Assembly (NCBI RefSeq): GCF_018866245.1
Contig: NZ_CP076458.1
Location: 2,728,001-2,792,000 of the forward strand
Reading direction: 5' to 3'
Source: Novisyntrophococcus fermenticellae
GTDB lineage: Bacteria; Bacillota; Clostridia; Lachnospirales; Lachnospiraceae
DNA length: 64,000 nt
The notes under the pieces are model-generated. The model made no database searches, was not told where the DNA came from, and worked only from the letters and a program-made list of their open reading frames with translations. The translations under genes were made by a program, and so were the position numbers. This document shows, one piece after another, positions 1 through 10,000 of this stretch; within the stretch, counting starts at the first letter, position 1; each line of letters starts with the position of its first letter.

Positions 1-1188
1 CAGCTGGTCCACGTACGCTTTTACATTTTTGCCCTCATAGTTATTGGCCCAGGAATCACCCGTATTATTAAAAGCAGGAATTGCCGCGCCATTTTCTCCG
101 TGTATTACAGCTGCCTCTTTCGTTCCCAGGAACTTCAAAACATCCTTCACTACATCCAGATTCGGGTTATCCGCAGCTGTCGCATAAGCGAGTCCGTTGG
201 ATATACTGGCTCTTCCATCACCTTTTACAGGATCCGGGCATTTAGGCAGGACAGCCACATCCCAATTTAAATCCGGATAGTTAATATACAGATTATTAAT
301 TCCCCAGCTTCCCAAATTCATCATGGCGCCTTCACCGGCTACAAAGCGTTCCACTCTGCCCAAATCGGAAAATTCCTTCTGGTTTGGAGAGAAATCATGC
401 TCCGTCTGCCACCCAATATATTCTTTCAATCCTTTCTTTGTTCCTTCATCTTCAAAACCAGCCTTCGTCTTATCTTCACTGATATAGAATCCTCCTGCCT
501 GATATATGGTGTTCAGCCAGCCCTCCTGCTCGGTATCATCTGCCAGCATACCATATTTGCCGGTCTTCTCTTTTATAGTTTCCGACACCTCAACCAGTGT
601 ATCCCAGGTCCATGTATCATCCGGATATGCAACACCCGCTTCATCAAAGATATCCTTGTTATATACAAGTGCCACAGTGTCAACATCCTTGGGAATGCCA
701 TAAATTTTATCATCATATGTAAAATTTCCTACTAGATTATCCGGGAAATTATTCTTAAAATAGTCCTTGTCCTCCTCATCATACAAATCTGTTAATTCCG
801 CAAGCATTCCGGCATCAGCGTACTTGCTGAATTCGTTGGTATGCATCCAGAAGATATCCGGAAGCGACCCACTGTTTGCCATAGCCTCCAGCTTGGTCCA
901 GTACTCACTCCATGTGGATATCTGAACCTCTATGGTAACGTTCGGATGTTCCTCATGATATGCCTCCGCCAGAGCCTCCATCCCTGCCTGCTGGTAAATC
1001 TCCCACCCCAGCATCGTGAGTTTCACCGGTTTACCCTCAGAAGCTGTTCCCGATCCGGACACAGCGGAGCTGCTTTCCGGTGTGCTGCCTCCCTCTGTAT
1101 TGCCTTCCTTCGCTCCGCAGCCTGCCAATGCAGAAGCAGATAAACAAATTGCCATCCCTAATGCGATACGCGCTTTTTTTCCTTTCAA
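1..1188 (-). CDS. Extracellular sugar-binding lipoprotein (ABC importer, family 1), 3' end off the window
   Basis: This is the substrate-binding protein of a CUT1-type carbohydrate ABC importer, tethered outside the membrane. The reading frame starts at a TTG (1186-1188) preceded by GGAGG seven bases upstream. It opens with a basic stretch, a hydrophobic segment and the lipobox LAGC, then a Ser/Gly/Glu-rich linker. The mature part carries family-1 binding-protein features, such as KLTMLGWEIYQQAG at the start and YGIPKDVDTVALVYNKDIFDEAG in separate blocks typical of the fold. The frame stays open to base 1, so about the last quarter is missing. It is divergent from an AraC regulator, which probably controls it. 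Its permeases should lie to the left of the window. The substrate cannot be told from sequence. Confidence 0.93.
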   Translation of the reverse strand, partial: MKGKKARIALGMAICLSASALAGCGAKEGNTEGGSTPESSSAVSGSGTASEGKPVKLTMLGWEIYQQAGMEALAEAYHEEHPNVTIEVQISTWSEYWTKLEAMANSGSLPDIFWMHTNEFSKYADAGMLAELTDLYDEEDKDYFKNNFPDNLVGNFTYDDKIYGIPKDVDTVALVYNKDIFDEAGVAYPDDTWTWDTLVEVSETIKEKTGKYGMLADDTEQEGWLNTIYQAGGFYISEDKTKAGFEDEGTKKGLKEYIGWQTEHDFSPNQKEFSDLGRVERFVAGEGAMMNLGSWGINNLYINYPDLNWDVAVLPKCPDPVKGDGRASISNGLAYATAADNPNLDVVKDVLKFLGTKEAAVIHGENGAAIPAFNNTGDSWANNYEGKNVKAYVDQL

Positions 1189-1510
1189 TTTGCTTCCTCC
1201 TTTTTTATGTAAATTATATAACCAAGCCGTAAAGCAATTATAGCATCTATACTTTTTACACAAAATATCATTAAACAGGCATCTACATACAATTAATGAT
1301 GAAAAGGCTTTATTATGAAGTTTCTGCACGAATTTGATAATTGGCGTTTTATTGTGACCTGTGTATAATAGCATCTTATAATCAAGCTGTTTTTTATATA
1401 TTTTATTACTCTATTAGTTCCAAGCCGTGTTAATTGTTGTGTTTTGTCTGTATAAACGTCACAAATAATGAAATTGCTTACACGAATCAGAAAGGAACGA
1501 ATCTATCATT
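1189..1510. promoter_or_regulatory. Divergent promoter region between sugar-binding protein and AraC regulator
   Basis: This 322-base AT-rich gap holds no gene. TATAAT-like boxes are seen on both strands, for example around 1215-1225 and 1240-1248 for the minus-strand gene and near 1366-1371 for the plus strand. I could not fix a convincing -35 for either. An AraC-type activator binding here is expected from the gene order, but I see no clear direct repeats. Confidence 0.45.
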
Positions 1511-2347
1511 ATGAGTAATTATATATTTAATTTTAACGAATGCCAGGATCTGATATTAATAGAAATCGGAAGCCAGAAATGTACGCCTCTTTACTCGTTC
1601 GGTCCCTTTATCCGGAATGAATATATCTTTCACTACGTTGTATCAGGAAAGGGCTATTTCTCCAAGTTTGGCAGATTTAGTCCAAAGGAAGTTAAGGCAG
1701 GTGAAGGCTTTCTCGTCGAGCCCAACTGCAAACACATGTATTATGCGGATGAAAAGAATCCATGGCACTATATCTGGGTCGTATTTAAGGGACTCCTGAT
1801 TCCTCAGTATCTGCGCTCCTGCGGAATCTCCAAGGACACCCCAGTCTATCGTCCGAAAAATTATGACGTGCAGACCACACAAAAGGTGAAGGAGCATCTA
1901 ATTGCAATATTAGACGCTCCCCATCACCGTAAATCGTATGTATTAGGACACTTTCATTTGTTTTTTGAAGCACTTGCTGAAAACGCCATGATTCAGGAAA
2001 TTCCCGCCACGGATTCGCCGCTGAAAAACTTTTATATTTCAGAAGCGGTACGTTATATTCAATTTCATTATCAGGGGATCAAATCCCTGGATGAGATTTC
2101 CGGTTTCTGTAATATCAGCAGGAATCATCTGACACGCCTGTTCCAAAAGCAGTTCCATACAACTTTACAGGACTACCTGACACAGTACCGGTTAAGCAAA
2201 GCGCAGGAACTACTGGTCTCCACCAGCCTTTCCATATCCGAAATCGCTTTTCAGGTAGGCTATCAGAATGAGCTGAACTTTTTAAGAGCCTTTAAGAAAA
2301 AATACGGACTTCCACCAAGTCAGTGGAGAGTCAGGAATAATTTATAA
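1511..2347 (+). CDS. AraC family transcriptional regulator
   Basis: A 278-residue regulator with the usual two-part build. Residues about 10-150 form a cupin-like sugar-sensing domain (HYVVSGKGYF, EGFLVEPNCKHMYYADE). Residues about 175-275 hold the double helix-turn-helix DNA-binding domain, with SLDEISGFCNISRNHLTRLF as the first unit and SISEIAFQVGYQNELNFLRAFKK as two parts of the second. The length is normal for the family. It reads away from the sugar-binding lipoprotein gene at 1-1188, a common arrangement where the AraC protein activates the transporter when its sugar is present. The ribosome binding site before the ATG is weak (AAAGGAA, about 14 bases upstream). The effector is unknown. 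Confidence 0.93.
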   Translation: MSNYIFNFNECQDLILIEIGSQKCTPLYSFGPFIRNEYIFHYVVSGKGYFSKFGRFSPKEVKAGEGFLVEPNCKHMYYADEKNPWHYIWVVFKGLLIPQYLRSCGISKDTPVYRPKNYDVQTTQKVKEHLIAILDAPHHRKSYVLGHFHLFFEALAENAMIQEIPATDSPLKNFYISEAVRYIQFHYQGIKSLDEISGFCNISRNHLTRLFQKQFHTTLQDYLTQYRLSKAQELLVSTSLSISEIAFQVGYQNELNFLRAFKKKYGLPPSQWRVRNNL

Positions 2348-2370
2348 GCTGAAATGATGAAATACATAAT

Positions 2371-2487
2371 ATGCTACCAGGGTCAAAAGGTCATGCGTTT
2401 CATGCGAGCATGAAAAAGCATGAATTTGGGACCCGCAAAACATGAGAAAGTAGCCCGAATAGGGCGGATTTCGAATGCTACATCATG
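2371..2487 (+). ncRNA. Candidate structured RNA element of unknown class
   Basis: Between the AraC gene and the next gene lies a stretch with nested inverted repeats. GGGTC (2380-2384) can pair with GACCC (2430-2434). Inside it CATGC (2392-2396) pairs with GCATG (2418-2422), and TTTCATGC (2398-2405) pairs with GCATGAAA (2408-2415). Downstream, GTAGC (2450-2454) can pair either with GCTAC at 2373-2377 or with GCTAC at 2477-2481, so two folds compete. No T-run follows, so it is not a simple terminator. Strand and function are assumptions; a dispersed palindromic repeat is an alternative. Confidence 0.4.
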
Positions 2488-2572
2488 ATATTTTCATTTA
2501 CCATCTTGCCAAAATATAATATAATAAAATATAGAACTCTTTGTCCCACTAAAAATGAAGGGAGATGTCCAT

Positions 2573-5146
2573 ATGGGAGCTTTTGAAAAAGTGGATTCCG
2601 GTATGCCGGGCCTTGATGATATGCTGCATTACATTCGGCTGGGTGATAATGTTGTCTGGCAGGTTTCCTCTCTGGAGGACTACCTGTTGTTCACAGAGCC
2701 TTTTGCCCGGCAGGCTGTGGAAGACGGCCGTAACGTAATCTATATCCGCTTTGCCGCGCACCCTCCTGTTTTGAAAGATTTATCCGGTATTAAGGTCTAT
2801 GAGCTAGATGCCTCTGTCGGTTTTGAGAATTTCACGATTTACGTCCATAACATCATTACCAAAGAAGGGAAGGGAACCATCTATTTCTTCGATTCGCTCT
2901 CTGATCTTCAAGTAGCGTGGTCCACCGACCTGATGATGGGAAATTTCTTTTGTGTGACCTGTCCCTATCTGTTCGAGCTGAATACAATTGCACATTTTCC
3001 AGTACTTCGGTCGCATCACAGTTTTGCAGCCCTCGCCAGAATCCGGGAAACAACCCAGCTTCTTCTGGACGTGTATTCCGATGAAAATGTACGCTATCTG
3101 CATCCGATTAAAGTCTGGAACCGTTATTCTCCCGAAATGTTTCTTCCTCACCGCATGGAAAAAGACGGTACCTTCTTCGTTCTGACGGACGGGGTAGATA
3201 TGAGTGCCTTCTATTCTCTCTTGCACGCACAGAGTACCTTCCAGGGGAAGCAGGACCTGGACAGTTATGAGCGCTTTTTTCAGGAAGCTATGGACAGTTA
3301 TTTAAACAGCGGTGAACTGCATGAAAAGGTTATGAAAAAGATTGTCTTCAGTATGATGACACGTGATCCCAGGATTTCAGCCTTGATTCTGAAAAATCTG
3401 GAACCCGAGGATTATTTTTTCATCAAAGACCGCATGATCGGTACCGGTACGATTGGCGGTAAATCATGTGGTATGTTGATTGCAAGAAAGCTTCTGGAGC
3501 TTCATCTTCCGGAATATAAATCCCACATGGAACCCCATGACTCCTTCTTTATCGGCACGGATGTATTTTACTCTTATATAGTAAATAACGGGTATTGGAG
3601 GCTGCGTATCAAGCAGAGAAATGAAGATACTTACTTTACGGCGGGTGAAAAGCTGCAAGAGTCTATGCTGCACGGCAGTTTTCCTGAATCTATACGGGAA
3701 CAGTTTCGGCGCATGCTCGGATACTTCGGGCAAAGTCCCATCATTGTCCGTTCCAGCAGCTTCTTAGAAGACAGCTTCGGCAGTGCATTTGCCGGAAAAT
3801 ATGAATCTGTTTTCTGTGCAAATGCAGGATCTCCGGCGGAAAACCTGAAAAACTTTGAAAGAGCCGTCAGAAGCGTTTATGCAAGCACCATGGACCGTTC
3901 TGCTCTTGAATATCGAAGGAACAGAAATTTAAGCCAAAGTGAAGAGCAGATGGCAATCCTGGTTCAGCGTGTCTCCGGCACTCGGTTCGGTGAATATTTT
4001 ATGCCCTGCGCAGCCGGCACCGGCTTCTCTTATAGCCTTTACCGTTGGAGCAACGATTTGGATCCTGGTGCAGGGATGCTGCGTCTGGTGGCAGGTATGG
4101 GAACCAGAGCAGTGGATCGAACCGATGGTGACTACCCCCGTCTTGTGAATCTGGACAAACCGGATCGGACTCCCTTGACGAGTGTGGATCAGAAACATCA
4201 GTTTTCACAAAGAAACATGGATGTCATTACGTTTGCCAAAAACAAGCTGGAAAGTATCGATGCCTATTCGCTTCTATCGAAGCTCCCGGCATGGTATAAA
4301 AAGATTATTGCTGAGCATGACTGGGAGGCCGAAAGATACTTTCGCGAACGCGGACAGGCACGGCAGGTACTCTTTATCTCCTGCGAAGGCGTTATCAAAA
4401 ATCAGGCCTATATTACCATGATGCAGGACATCTTAAAAACTTTGGAGGAACAATATGGGGTACCGGTAGATATTGAATATACCGTAAACTTTAATAAGGG
4501 CGGAAATTTTGTGGTAAACCTCCTGCAATGCCGCCCATTAACGGTCTGGAAGTCGACCGGGTCGATTTCTCTGCCGGACCTGAAAAGGGAAGACACTCTC
4601 TTCAAAGTCAAAAAATCTTTTATGGGAAATACCGCCGAACAGATGATTGATCTTGTGGTCTGGATTGATTCCGGTCAATATTATAAATTCCCATATGCCC
4701 GCAAAAGCTTGATCGTGCTTGCGATTGATCAGATTAATTCTTATTATAAAGGAAGCGGAAAGCGGATCTTACTTGCTGTTCCGGGCCGGATTGGCACCTC
4801 CTCACCGGATCTTGGAATTCCGGTAAGCTTTTCGAATATATCAAATTTTCATGTTATTTGTGAATATTCGGATGGCCGGACGGGATATATGCCGGAACTC
4901 TCCTATGGCAGCCATATGTTTCAGGATCTGGTGGAAGCTGACATCTTTTACACTGCTATTTTTGAAAATGAAAACACAGTAGTATTTAACAAGGAATTTT
5001 GGGATGGAAAGGACAGTATTTTCTCTGAGATTTGTCCGGAATTCGAAGAGCTTGAGGATATTATCAGCGTATACGAGACGGATTTATTGTCACTTTATGC
5101 TGATTTTCAAGGGCAGACTGTGTTATGCGGTACTATTCATCAGTAA
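2573..5146 (+). CDS. PEP/pyruvate-binding (PPDK_N-type ATP-grasp) protein with KaiC-like N-terminal region
   Basis: A large cytoplasmic protein of 857 residues. I chose the ATG at 2573 because GGGAG sits eight bases before it; an in-frame ATG at 2555 has no such site. Residues 1-270 open with SGMPGLDDMLHYI, recalling the start of KaiC/RadA-like ATPases, but no Walker A loop is present. Residues about 290-660 resemble the nucleotide-binding domain of PEP synthase and pyruvate phosphate dikinase: GTIGGKSCGMLIARKLL, then IIVRSSSFLEDSFGSAFAGK, then LLQCRPL. The phosphohistidine swivelling motif and the PEP/pyruvate barrel of the full enzymes are not seen. It is therefore probably a stand-alone phosphotransfer or nucleotide-binding protein of unknown substrate rather than a central-metabolism enzyme. 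It appears to be monocistronic. Confidence 0.8.
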   Translation: MGAFEKVDSGMPGLDDMLHYIRLGDNVVWQVSSLEDYLLFTEPFARQAVEDGRNVIYIRFAAHPPVLKDLSGIKVYELDASVGFENFTIYVHNIITKEGKGTIYFFDSLSDLQVAWSTDLMMGNFFCVTCPYLFELNTIAHFPVLRSHHSFAALARIRETTQLLLDVYSDENVRYLHPIKVWNRYSPEMFLPHRMEKDGTFFVLTDGVDMSAFYSLLHAQSTFQGKQDLDSYERFFQEAMDSYLNSGELHEKVMKKIVFSMMTRDPRISALILKNLEPEDYFFIKDRMIGTGTIGGKSCGMLIARKLLELHLPEYKSHMEPHDSFFIGTDVFYSYIVNNGYWRLRIKQRNEDTYFTAGEKLQESMLHGSFPESIREQFRRMLGYFGQSPIIVRSSSFLEDSFGSAFAGKYESVFCANAGSPAENLKNFERAVRSVYASTMDRSALEYRRNRNLSQSEEQMAILVQRVSGTRFGEYFMPCAAGTGFSYSLYRWSNDLDPGAGMLRLVAGMGTRAVDRTDGDYPRLVNLDKPDRTPLTSVDQKHQFSQRNMDVITFAKNKLESIDAYSLLSKLPAWYKKIIAEHDWEAERYFRERGQARQVLFISCEGVIKNQAYITMMQDILKTLEEQYGVPVDIEYTVNFNKGGNFVVNLLQCRPLTVWKSTGSISLPDLKREDTLFKVKKSFMGNTAEQMIDLVVWIDSGQYYKFPYARKSLIVLAIDQINSYYKGSGKRILLAVPGRIGTSSPDLGIPVSFSNISNFHVICEYSDGRTGYMPELSYGSHMFQDLVEADIFYTAIFENENTVVFNKEFWDGKDSIFSEICPEFEELEDIISVYETDLLSLYADFQGQTVLCGTIHQ

Positions 5147-5152
5147 AGTAAG

Positions 5153-5195
5153 AAAGAAGCACGTCCTGAATATAGGGGCGTGCTTCTACTTTTCC
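5153..5195. terminator. Bidirectional terminator hairpin
   Basis: The inverted repeat GAAGCACGTCC / GGGGCGTGCTTC (5156-5187) with AAAG before it and TACTTTT after it lies between the two convergent genes. It can end transcription from both sides. Confidence 0.8.
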
Positions 5196-5210
5196 AATAC
5201 TTACCTCACC

Positions 5211-6233
5211 TCATAATGACTCCCTGTATTTCAGGGAACAGTTAATATAATGATTCTTCTCTTCACTGGGTTTATCTTCCTCCAGGAGGTCTAAAAGCAA
5301 TTTCGCAGCATATCTTCCGAGTTCAAACAGTGGAAGATGCACAGAGGACAATGCCGGATAATATGCCTTGCAGATCTCGCGGTCATCAAATCCCACCAGC
5401 AGAACATCCTTTCCAATCTGATACCCGTTTTCTCTCATGTAATCATAGACGCCTCCGGCCATCAGGTCATTCATGGAAAAGATAGCCCGTATACCCTGTC
5501 TCATCAGCTTTTCAGCTCCCCGGTATCCGGACTCTTTCGTCCAGTCACCCTCCGCCACCCACTGAGGATTGAATGGAATTTTCTGCTCATACAAGGCTTT
5601 GTGATATCCCTGCATACGCATCCTGGTATGGTAACTATCCGTCATTCCGGTAATCATTCCAATTTCTTTACAACCCTTTTTCAGAAGGGCCGATGTTGCC
5701 ATCCAGGCCCCCTGTTCATCATTATACAACACGGAAGGAACTCCCTCTTTTTCTATAAATCCATAGGCTGCCACAATGGGGATAGAAAAATTTTCGGGTA
5801 TACAGGTGATCGTATGGCAATGCCCCTCAATATAGATAATGCCGGAGACTTGTTTTGACGCCATGATATTCAATTCTTCCAGTACCTTCCCCTCATACTC
5901 GGGAAAAATGTAAAATTCATCACCGTGTTTCTGAAACATTCTCAGATTTCCCAGCAGAAATGTATATCCTTTTTCGTCCAGATAAGAATTTATTCCATCC
6001 ACTACAGCAGGTGTATGGAATATTGTCAGATCCTCTGCGATAATGCCAATATTCTTTGTCTGCCTCTGTTTCAGATTCCTGGCCATAAAATTGGGCACAT
6101 AATTCATCTCTCTGGCAGTCTTCCATATCAGATCCTTTGTCTCTTTTGAGACTTTTCCCCTGTCATTAATAACGTTCGAAACTGTCGCTATGGACACATT
6201 ACACTTTTGTGCTATATCTTTGATTGTTGTCAA
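5211..6233 (-). CDS. LacI family transcriptional regulator (first of a paralogous pair)
   Basis: A 340-residue repressor. Residues 1-55 are the LacI helix-turn-helix and hinge (TIKDIAQKCNVSIATVSNVI), and residues about 60-335 form the sugar-binding-protein-like sensing domain. It closely resembles the regulator at 19318-20355 along its whole length: both have the NVSIATVSN recognition helix, a KEIG block, and MNDLMAGGVYD near residue 260. It is the last gene of the minus-strand glycan locus, 50 bases after the cohesin-like gene, and may be cotranscribed with it. It is likely to bind one or more of the TTAAACGTTTAA-like sites in this locus. Which of the two LacI proteins binds which site cannot be told from sequence. 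Confidence 0.95.
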   Translation of the reverse strand: MTTIKDIAQKCNVSIATVSNVINDRGKVSKETKDLIWKTAREMNYVPNFMARNLKQRQTKNIGIIAEDLTIFHTPAVVDGINSYLDEKGYTFLLGNLRMFQKHGDEFYIFPEYEGKVLEELNIMASKQVSGIIYIEGHCHTITCIPENFSIPIVAAYGFIEKEGVPSVLYNDEQGAWMATSALLKKGCKEIGMITGMTDSYHTRMRMQGYHKALYEQKIPFNPQWVAEGDWTKESGYRGAEKLMRQGIRAIFSMNDLMAGGVYDYMRENGYQIGKDVLLVGFDDREICKAYYPALSSVHLPLFELGRYAAKLLLDLLEEDKPSEEKNHYINCSLKYRESL

Positions 6234-6283
6234 ATTGCGTCCCCTTTCTTTTTATATCTGGGCAGTTCCTTACGTATTCATGT

Positions 6284-7030
6284 TTATCTGCACCGTCTTT
6301 TTCTCCATACCAGGAGACCTGTCACAGCAATCAGTGCAATCCCCGCGGCTGCTGCAGGTACCGCCACATTCGTTTTATCCCCTGTTTTTGTACCGCCTGT
6401 TTTGGAGGTATTTCCATGCCGGTCTTTTTGAGTGCCACCTGCGTTTTTTCCGCTGCCTCCATTATCTTTATCGCCGCCGTCACTTTTGTCTCCGTCATTA
6501 GTTCCGGGAGTCGGTGTTGCCTGACCTTGATCAGCCTTGCCTACCTCTACAGATAACTGCTTAACCTCGGGTGTCACATCCTGACCATCTGCAGCCAGCT
6601 CTTCCACACTCGCTGTAACCTCCAGTACTGTCTGCGCCTTTACTTCACTTCCCAGCCGAAATGTCATATCAACCAGGCTCCCATTATCTTTCAGGGGAGA
6701 TGCTGCGGCAAATGCCACAACAATCTCTCCCTCTTTCTTATTTCCGCTCAGGCAGTCGTTGATTTCGCACATGGCTCCTGACAGCCCCTCTCCTGCATTT
6801 GCGGATTCCAGTTTCATCTTTTCGCCTTCATACTTAATTCTTATTTTTCCGCTGGTCACCCCGGAAGCCCTTGCTATAGCACAGGAAATCGTTGCCTGGG
6901 AATCTTCTTCATTGATTTCTCCTGACTTGAGTTCAATCAAAGGAACATCTGCTGCATATACGGGCATACTGTGACCCAGCAAAAATGCACAGGTCAGAAC
7001 CGCTGCCGCTTTAATGAAAATATGTTTCAT
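6284..7030 (-). CDS. Surface-anchored protein with cohesin-like domain
   Basis: A 248-residue exported protein. Residues 1-26 are a signal peptide ending in VYA. Residues about 27-165 match the beta-sandwich pattern of cohesin domains: a GKIRIKYEGEKMKLESA strand pair, an EGEIVVAFAAASPL block, then LVDMTFRL and a final VKQLSVEV strand. A Gly/Asp/Lys-rich linker follows (about 168-212). The end has TKTGD, a hydrophobic segment and a KRR tail, the layout of a sortase-sorted surface protein with a non-standard LPXTG motif. The gene lies 26 bases downstream of the giant secreted protein whose C-terminus is a dockerin. The natural inference is that this protein holds that partner on the cell surface. 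The cohesin assignment rests on pattern recognition and should be tested by profile search. Confidence 0.75.
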   Translation of the reverse strand: MKHIFIKAAAVLTCAFLLGHSMPVYAADVPLIELKSGEINEEDSQATISCAIARASGVTSGKIRIKYEGEKMKLESANAGEGLSGAMCEINDCLSGNKKEGEIVVAFAAASPLKDNGSLVDMTFRLGSEVKAQTVLEVTASVEELAADGQDVTPEVKQLSVEVGKADQGQATPTPGTNDGDKSDGGDKDNGGSGKNAGGTQKDRHGNTSKTGGTKTGDKTNVAVPAAAAGIALIAVTGLLVWRKRRCR

Positions 7031-7056
7031 GTGGATTATCCTGCCTTCCCTGACTA

Positions 7057-10000
7057 CTAATTACGAAAAGAATCGATCATCTCTGCCGACAGTTTCAAAA
7101 TTTGAGTGACATCCTTGGTATCCTGCTTCTGATCCCTATTAACATCGGCCGCATCCAGGTTCTCCTTGGAGAGGTCTGTAAGCTCTGCCGTATATTTCAG
7201 CAGGAGAGCCGAATCTGCAGTATCCACCTTGCCATCTCCATTTACATCTCCGAGAAGACGAGCTTCCAATAATTCCCTGACCAACCCCTTAAGTGCCTCA
7301 TTAATCTCGCTTTGCACTGCATTTTCATCATCTAGCACCTCCACAGCTTTCGTATTGGCTGCATCCAGACCTTCCAGACTGGCTTCCACATACTTTTCTC
7401 TGTCAGCAAGAATCTCGGCTGCTTTGTTTACCATGTTCTGAAGTTCCGTCTTGTTTCCTTTCAGCTTCAGTCCGCTCAGTGCCGTCAGCAGATGCTTATA
7501 TGCTTCATCCGCCTCACTGTCTGTTGCATTCGGATTAGCCTCCACTGCCTTTGCCGCATCGAGGGCTTCTTTCAGGTTTGTGATACTGCTGCCTGTGTAT
7601 TTTTCTTCATTTTCCAGAATCTGCTCCACTGTCTGAATCAGTTTTTTCAGCCTGGAATCCTCTTTCTCCAACATACTGTTCACCGCTGTAATCAAGTCTC
7701 TTGTGGCCGCATTAATCTCATCCTGAGACGCATTTACATTCCCTGCAACTGCCTCGGCATAAGCAAGCGCATCTCTTACCGCCTGGATGCTTGCCTCGGT
7801 GTAGGTCTTGTCTGTGACAGGGTCCTCCAGAATGGCTTTTGTTCCACTGATTGCTGCTTTCAATCCATAGTTAGCTGTTCCATACTCCAGATTTGCATAT
7901 GCTGTAATCAGACTACGGAATGCTGTATCCACTTCTGACTGCGTCACATGTTCATCCGCAGCAACTGCCCTGGCCTCATCGAGAGCCGCCTGCAGCGCCA
8001 AAAAGCTCTCAGGGGTATACGGATTGTTCGCTTCCTGCTCTCTCTCCATCTCTTCGCCCATGGTAATCGCCAAATTGAGCGCTGTCATATCCACAGGAAT
8101 CATTACGTTAACATCCAGAACAGCTGTTACAGTTGCACCATTCTCAGTGTAGGAGATTGTAATGGACTGACTTCCCACCAAGGCACTGTCAAATCCATCT
8201 GCCTGAATCAATCCCAAATCACTGATCAATTTTGTATTGCCATCCTCGTAAGCAGCCTCCAGAACCATTCCTGTCAGATCCAGTTCCTCGCCGGGCAGAT
8301 AGGCGAGCTTGCCGGGCTGCGTCTTGATTGTGATCTCTGTTACCTTCGGAACTTCAACAAGGGCTGCGATTTTCTCCTGCAGATCTTTCAATGCTCCATC
8401 TACAGTATCCTGATATGCCTCCTGGTCCCCGCTGACAGCTGCTGCCGTATTCAAAGCACCTAAAAAGGCTGCCCAGGTATCCGCCGTATAATAGCTTTCC
8501 TTCTCTTTGAGCTGTTCTGCCTGTCCAAGTACTGCTTCCAGACCGCTTTTATCCACAGTCGTGTAGACTTCCCACTCCCAAACACCGATTCCATCACTGC
8601 CATAAGCAGGTTTTTCCAGTGTACAGCGCAGTGCCCGTGCCTCAACCGGATTCTCGAATTTTATATGGTTCATGGCATTGGCTTTAATATCTTTGTTAAC
8701 TGTTTTTAAAGGAACCCATTCGTCACTGTCCATAGGCAGATACGTAAAGGCATAGCTCTTCGGTGTTTGGATTCCGCCGCCATCGTTCCAGATATACAGA
8801 TCGGAAGCCACAACAGACACACCTGCCGGCCAAGAGTACTCCAGCCATTCAGAACCGCTTGCATTGCCCCACGTCCCCCAGTGTCCTCCGCTGAGCTTCA
8901 CACCATCTCTGACCGCAGGAAGGGATTCCCAGCCCGATGTGAAGCTGGCTGTGAGCCCTGCCACGTAAGCGAGATTTCCGCTCTTCGGCTTCAGGTTCTT
9001 CATGGCCATCAGCAGATCAGAGAGTGCTTTGTCCACCTCTTCCTGGGTAGCCTTATTGTTTTTAAGCACTATATCCGCCGCTGCATTCGCATCCTTCACC
9101 GGATTCAGACCATCGACAAGCTGTGATGCCTTCAGTGAATTCACCTGGTTATATACCTTCTTCAGTTCCGTTTTGTCCGTGAGCCCTTCTCCGTATCCGT
9201 AGACCTTCCACTCCAGGATTCCGCATCCCAGCCCCACGGGCTTCATGTCAATCCGGATTCCGGTAATTCGTGCAGCTTCAAAGGTTGTGGTGTTGTACTT
9301 ATTAAGTTTGTTCTCAAGTCCGGACACGTTTCTCGGCGTATACCAGTTACCGTTCTCATCCCGCAGTTTCACCTGCATATCTTTTGGCTGAAAGTTTCCG
9401 CCTCCATCACGGAAGACGTACACATCCATGGAGTCAGCGATGATAGTTCCTTCCCAGGTATACTGCACCCAGGCTGGTCCGCCCTGGTCACCAAGCCAGT
9501 TATGCCATGCTCCGTTGCTTGTATCTCCGGAAGAACTCGGATCAACACCGTTATTCAATGATGCCACACCGCCCAGATCCTGCACAGAGTTTATGATTGC
9601 GGCTGCATTTGCGACTGTTGCAAGATTCTGTTTATTACCAGATACAACGTACACAGTCACAGCAACCTTCTGCTCACTGCCTTTCACAGTTCCTTCTGCT
9701 GTAAAGGATCCTTTTTTCTCGTATTTTTCCGGATTGACTGCCGCCCATTCCACCTCCGCATCTATAACGCTTCCATCCGGGAGGATTACCTCTACTTCTG
9801 CAGGAAGTTCCGGAGCAGTTCCTTCCTTTGTCATAACGCTGACTCCACGTTCCACACCGTTCACTTCACCGGTCATCTTTAACGTGATATCCTTGTAAGC
9901 AGATACATCCGCATCAATTGCTGTAAAACGCACCACATATGTTCCCGGCTTGGATGCCTTCAGCACTGCACTTGCCTGATCTGCATTTCCAATCACAGCA

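Noticed and set aside
7057..9600. Helical repeats in the giant protein considered as a possible CRISPR-like or DNA repeat
   Set aside because: The repetition is at the protein level (FIVAR-type helical repeats of about 70 residues) and the DNA copies have diverged, so no array or tandem DNA repeat is present.
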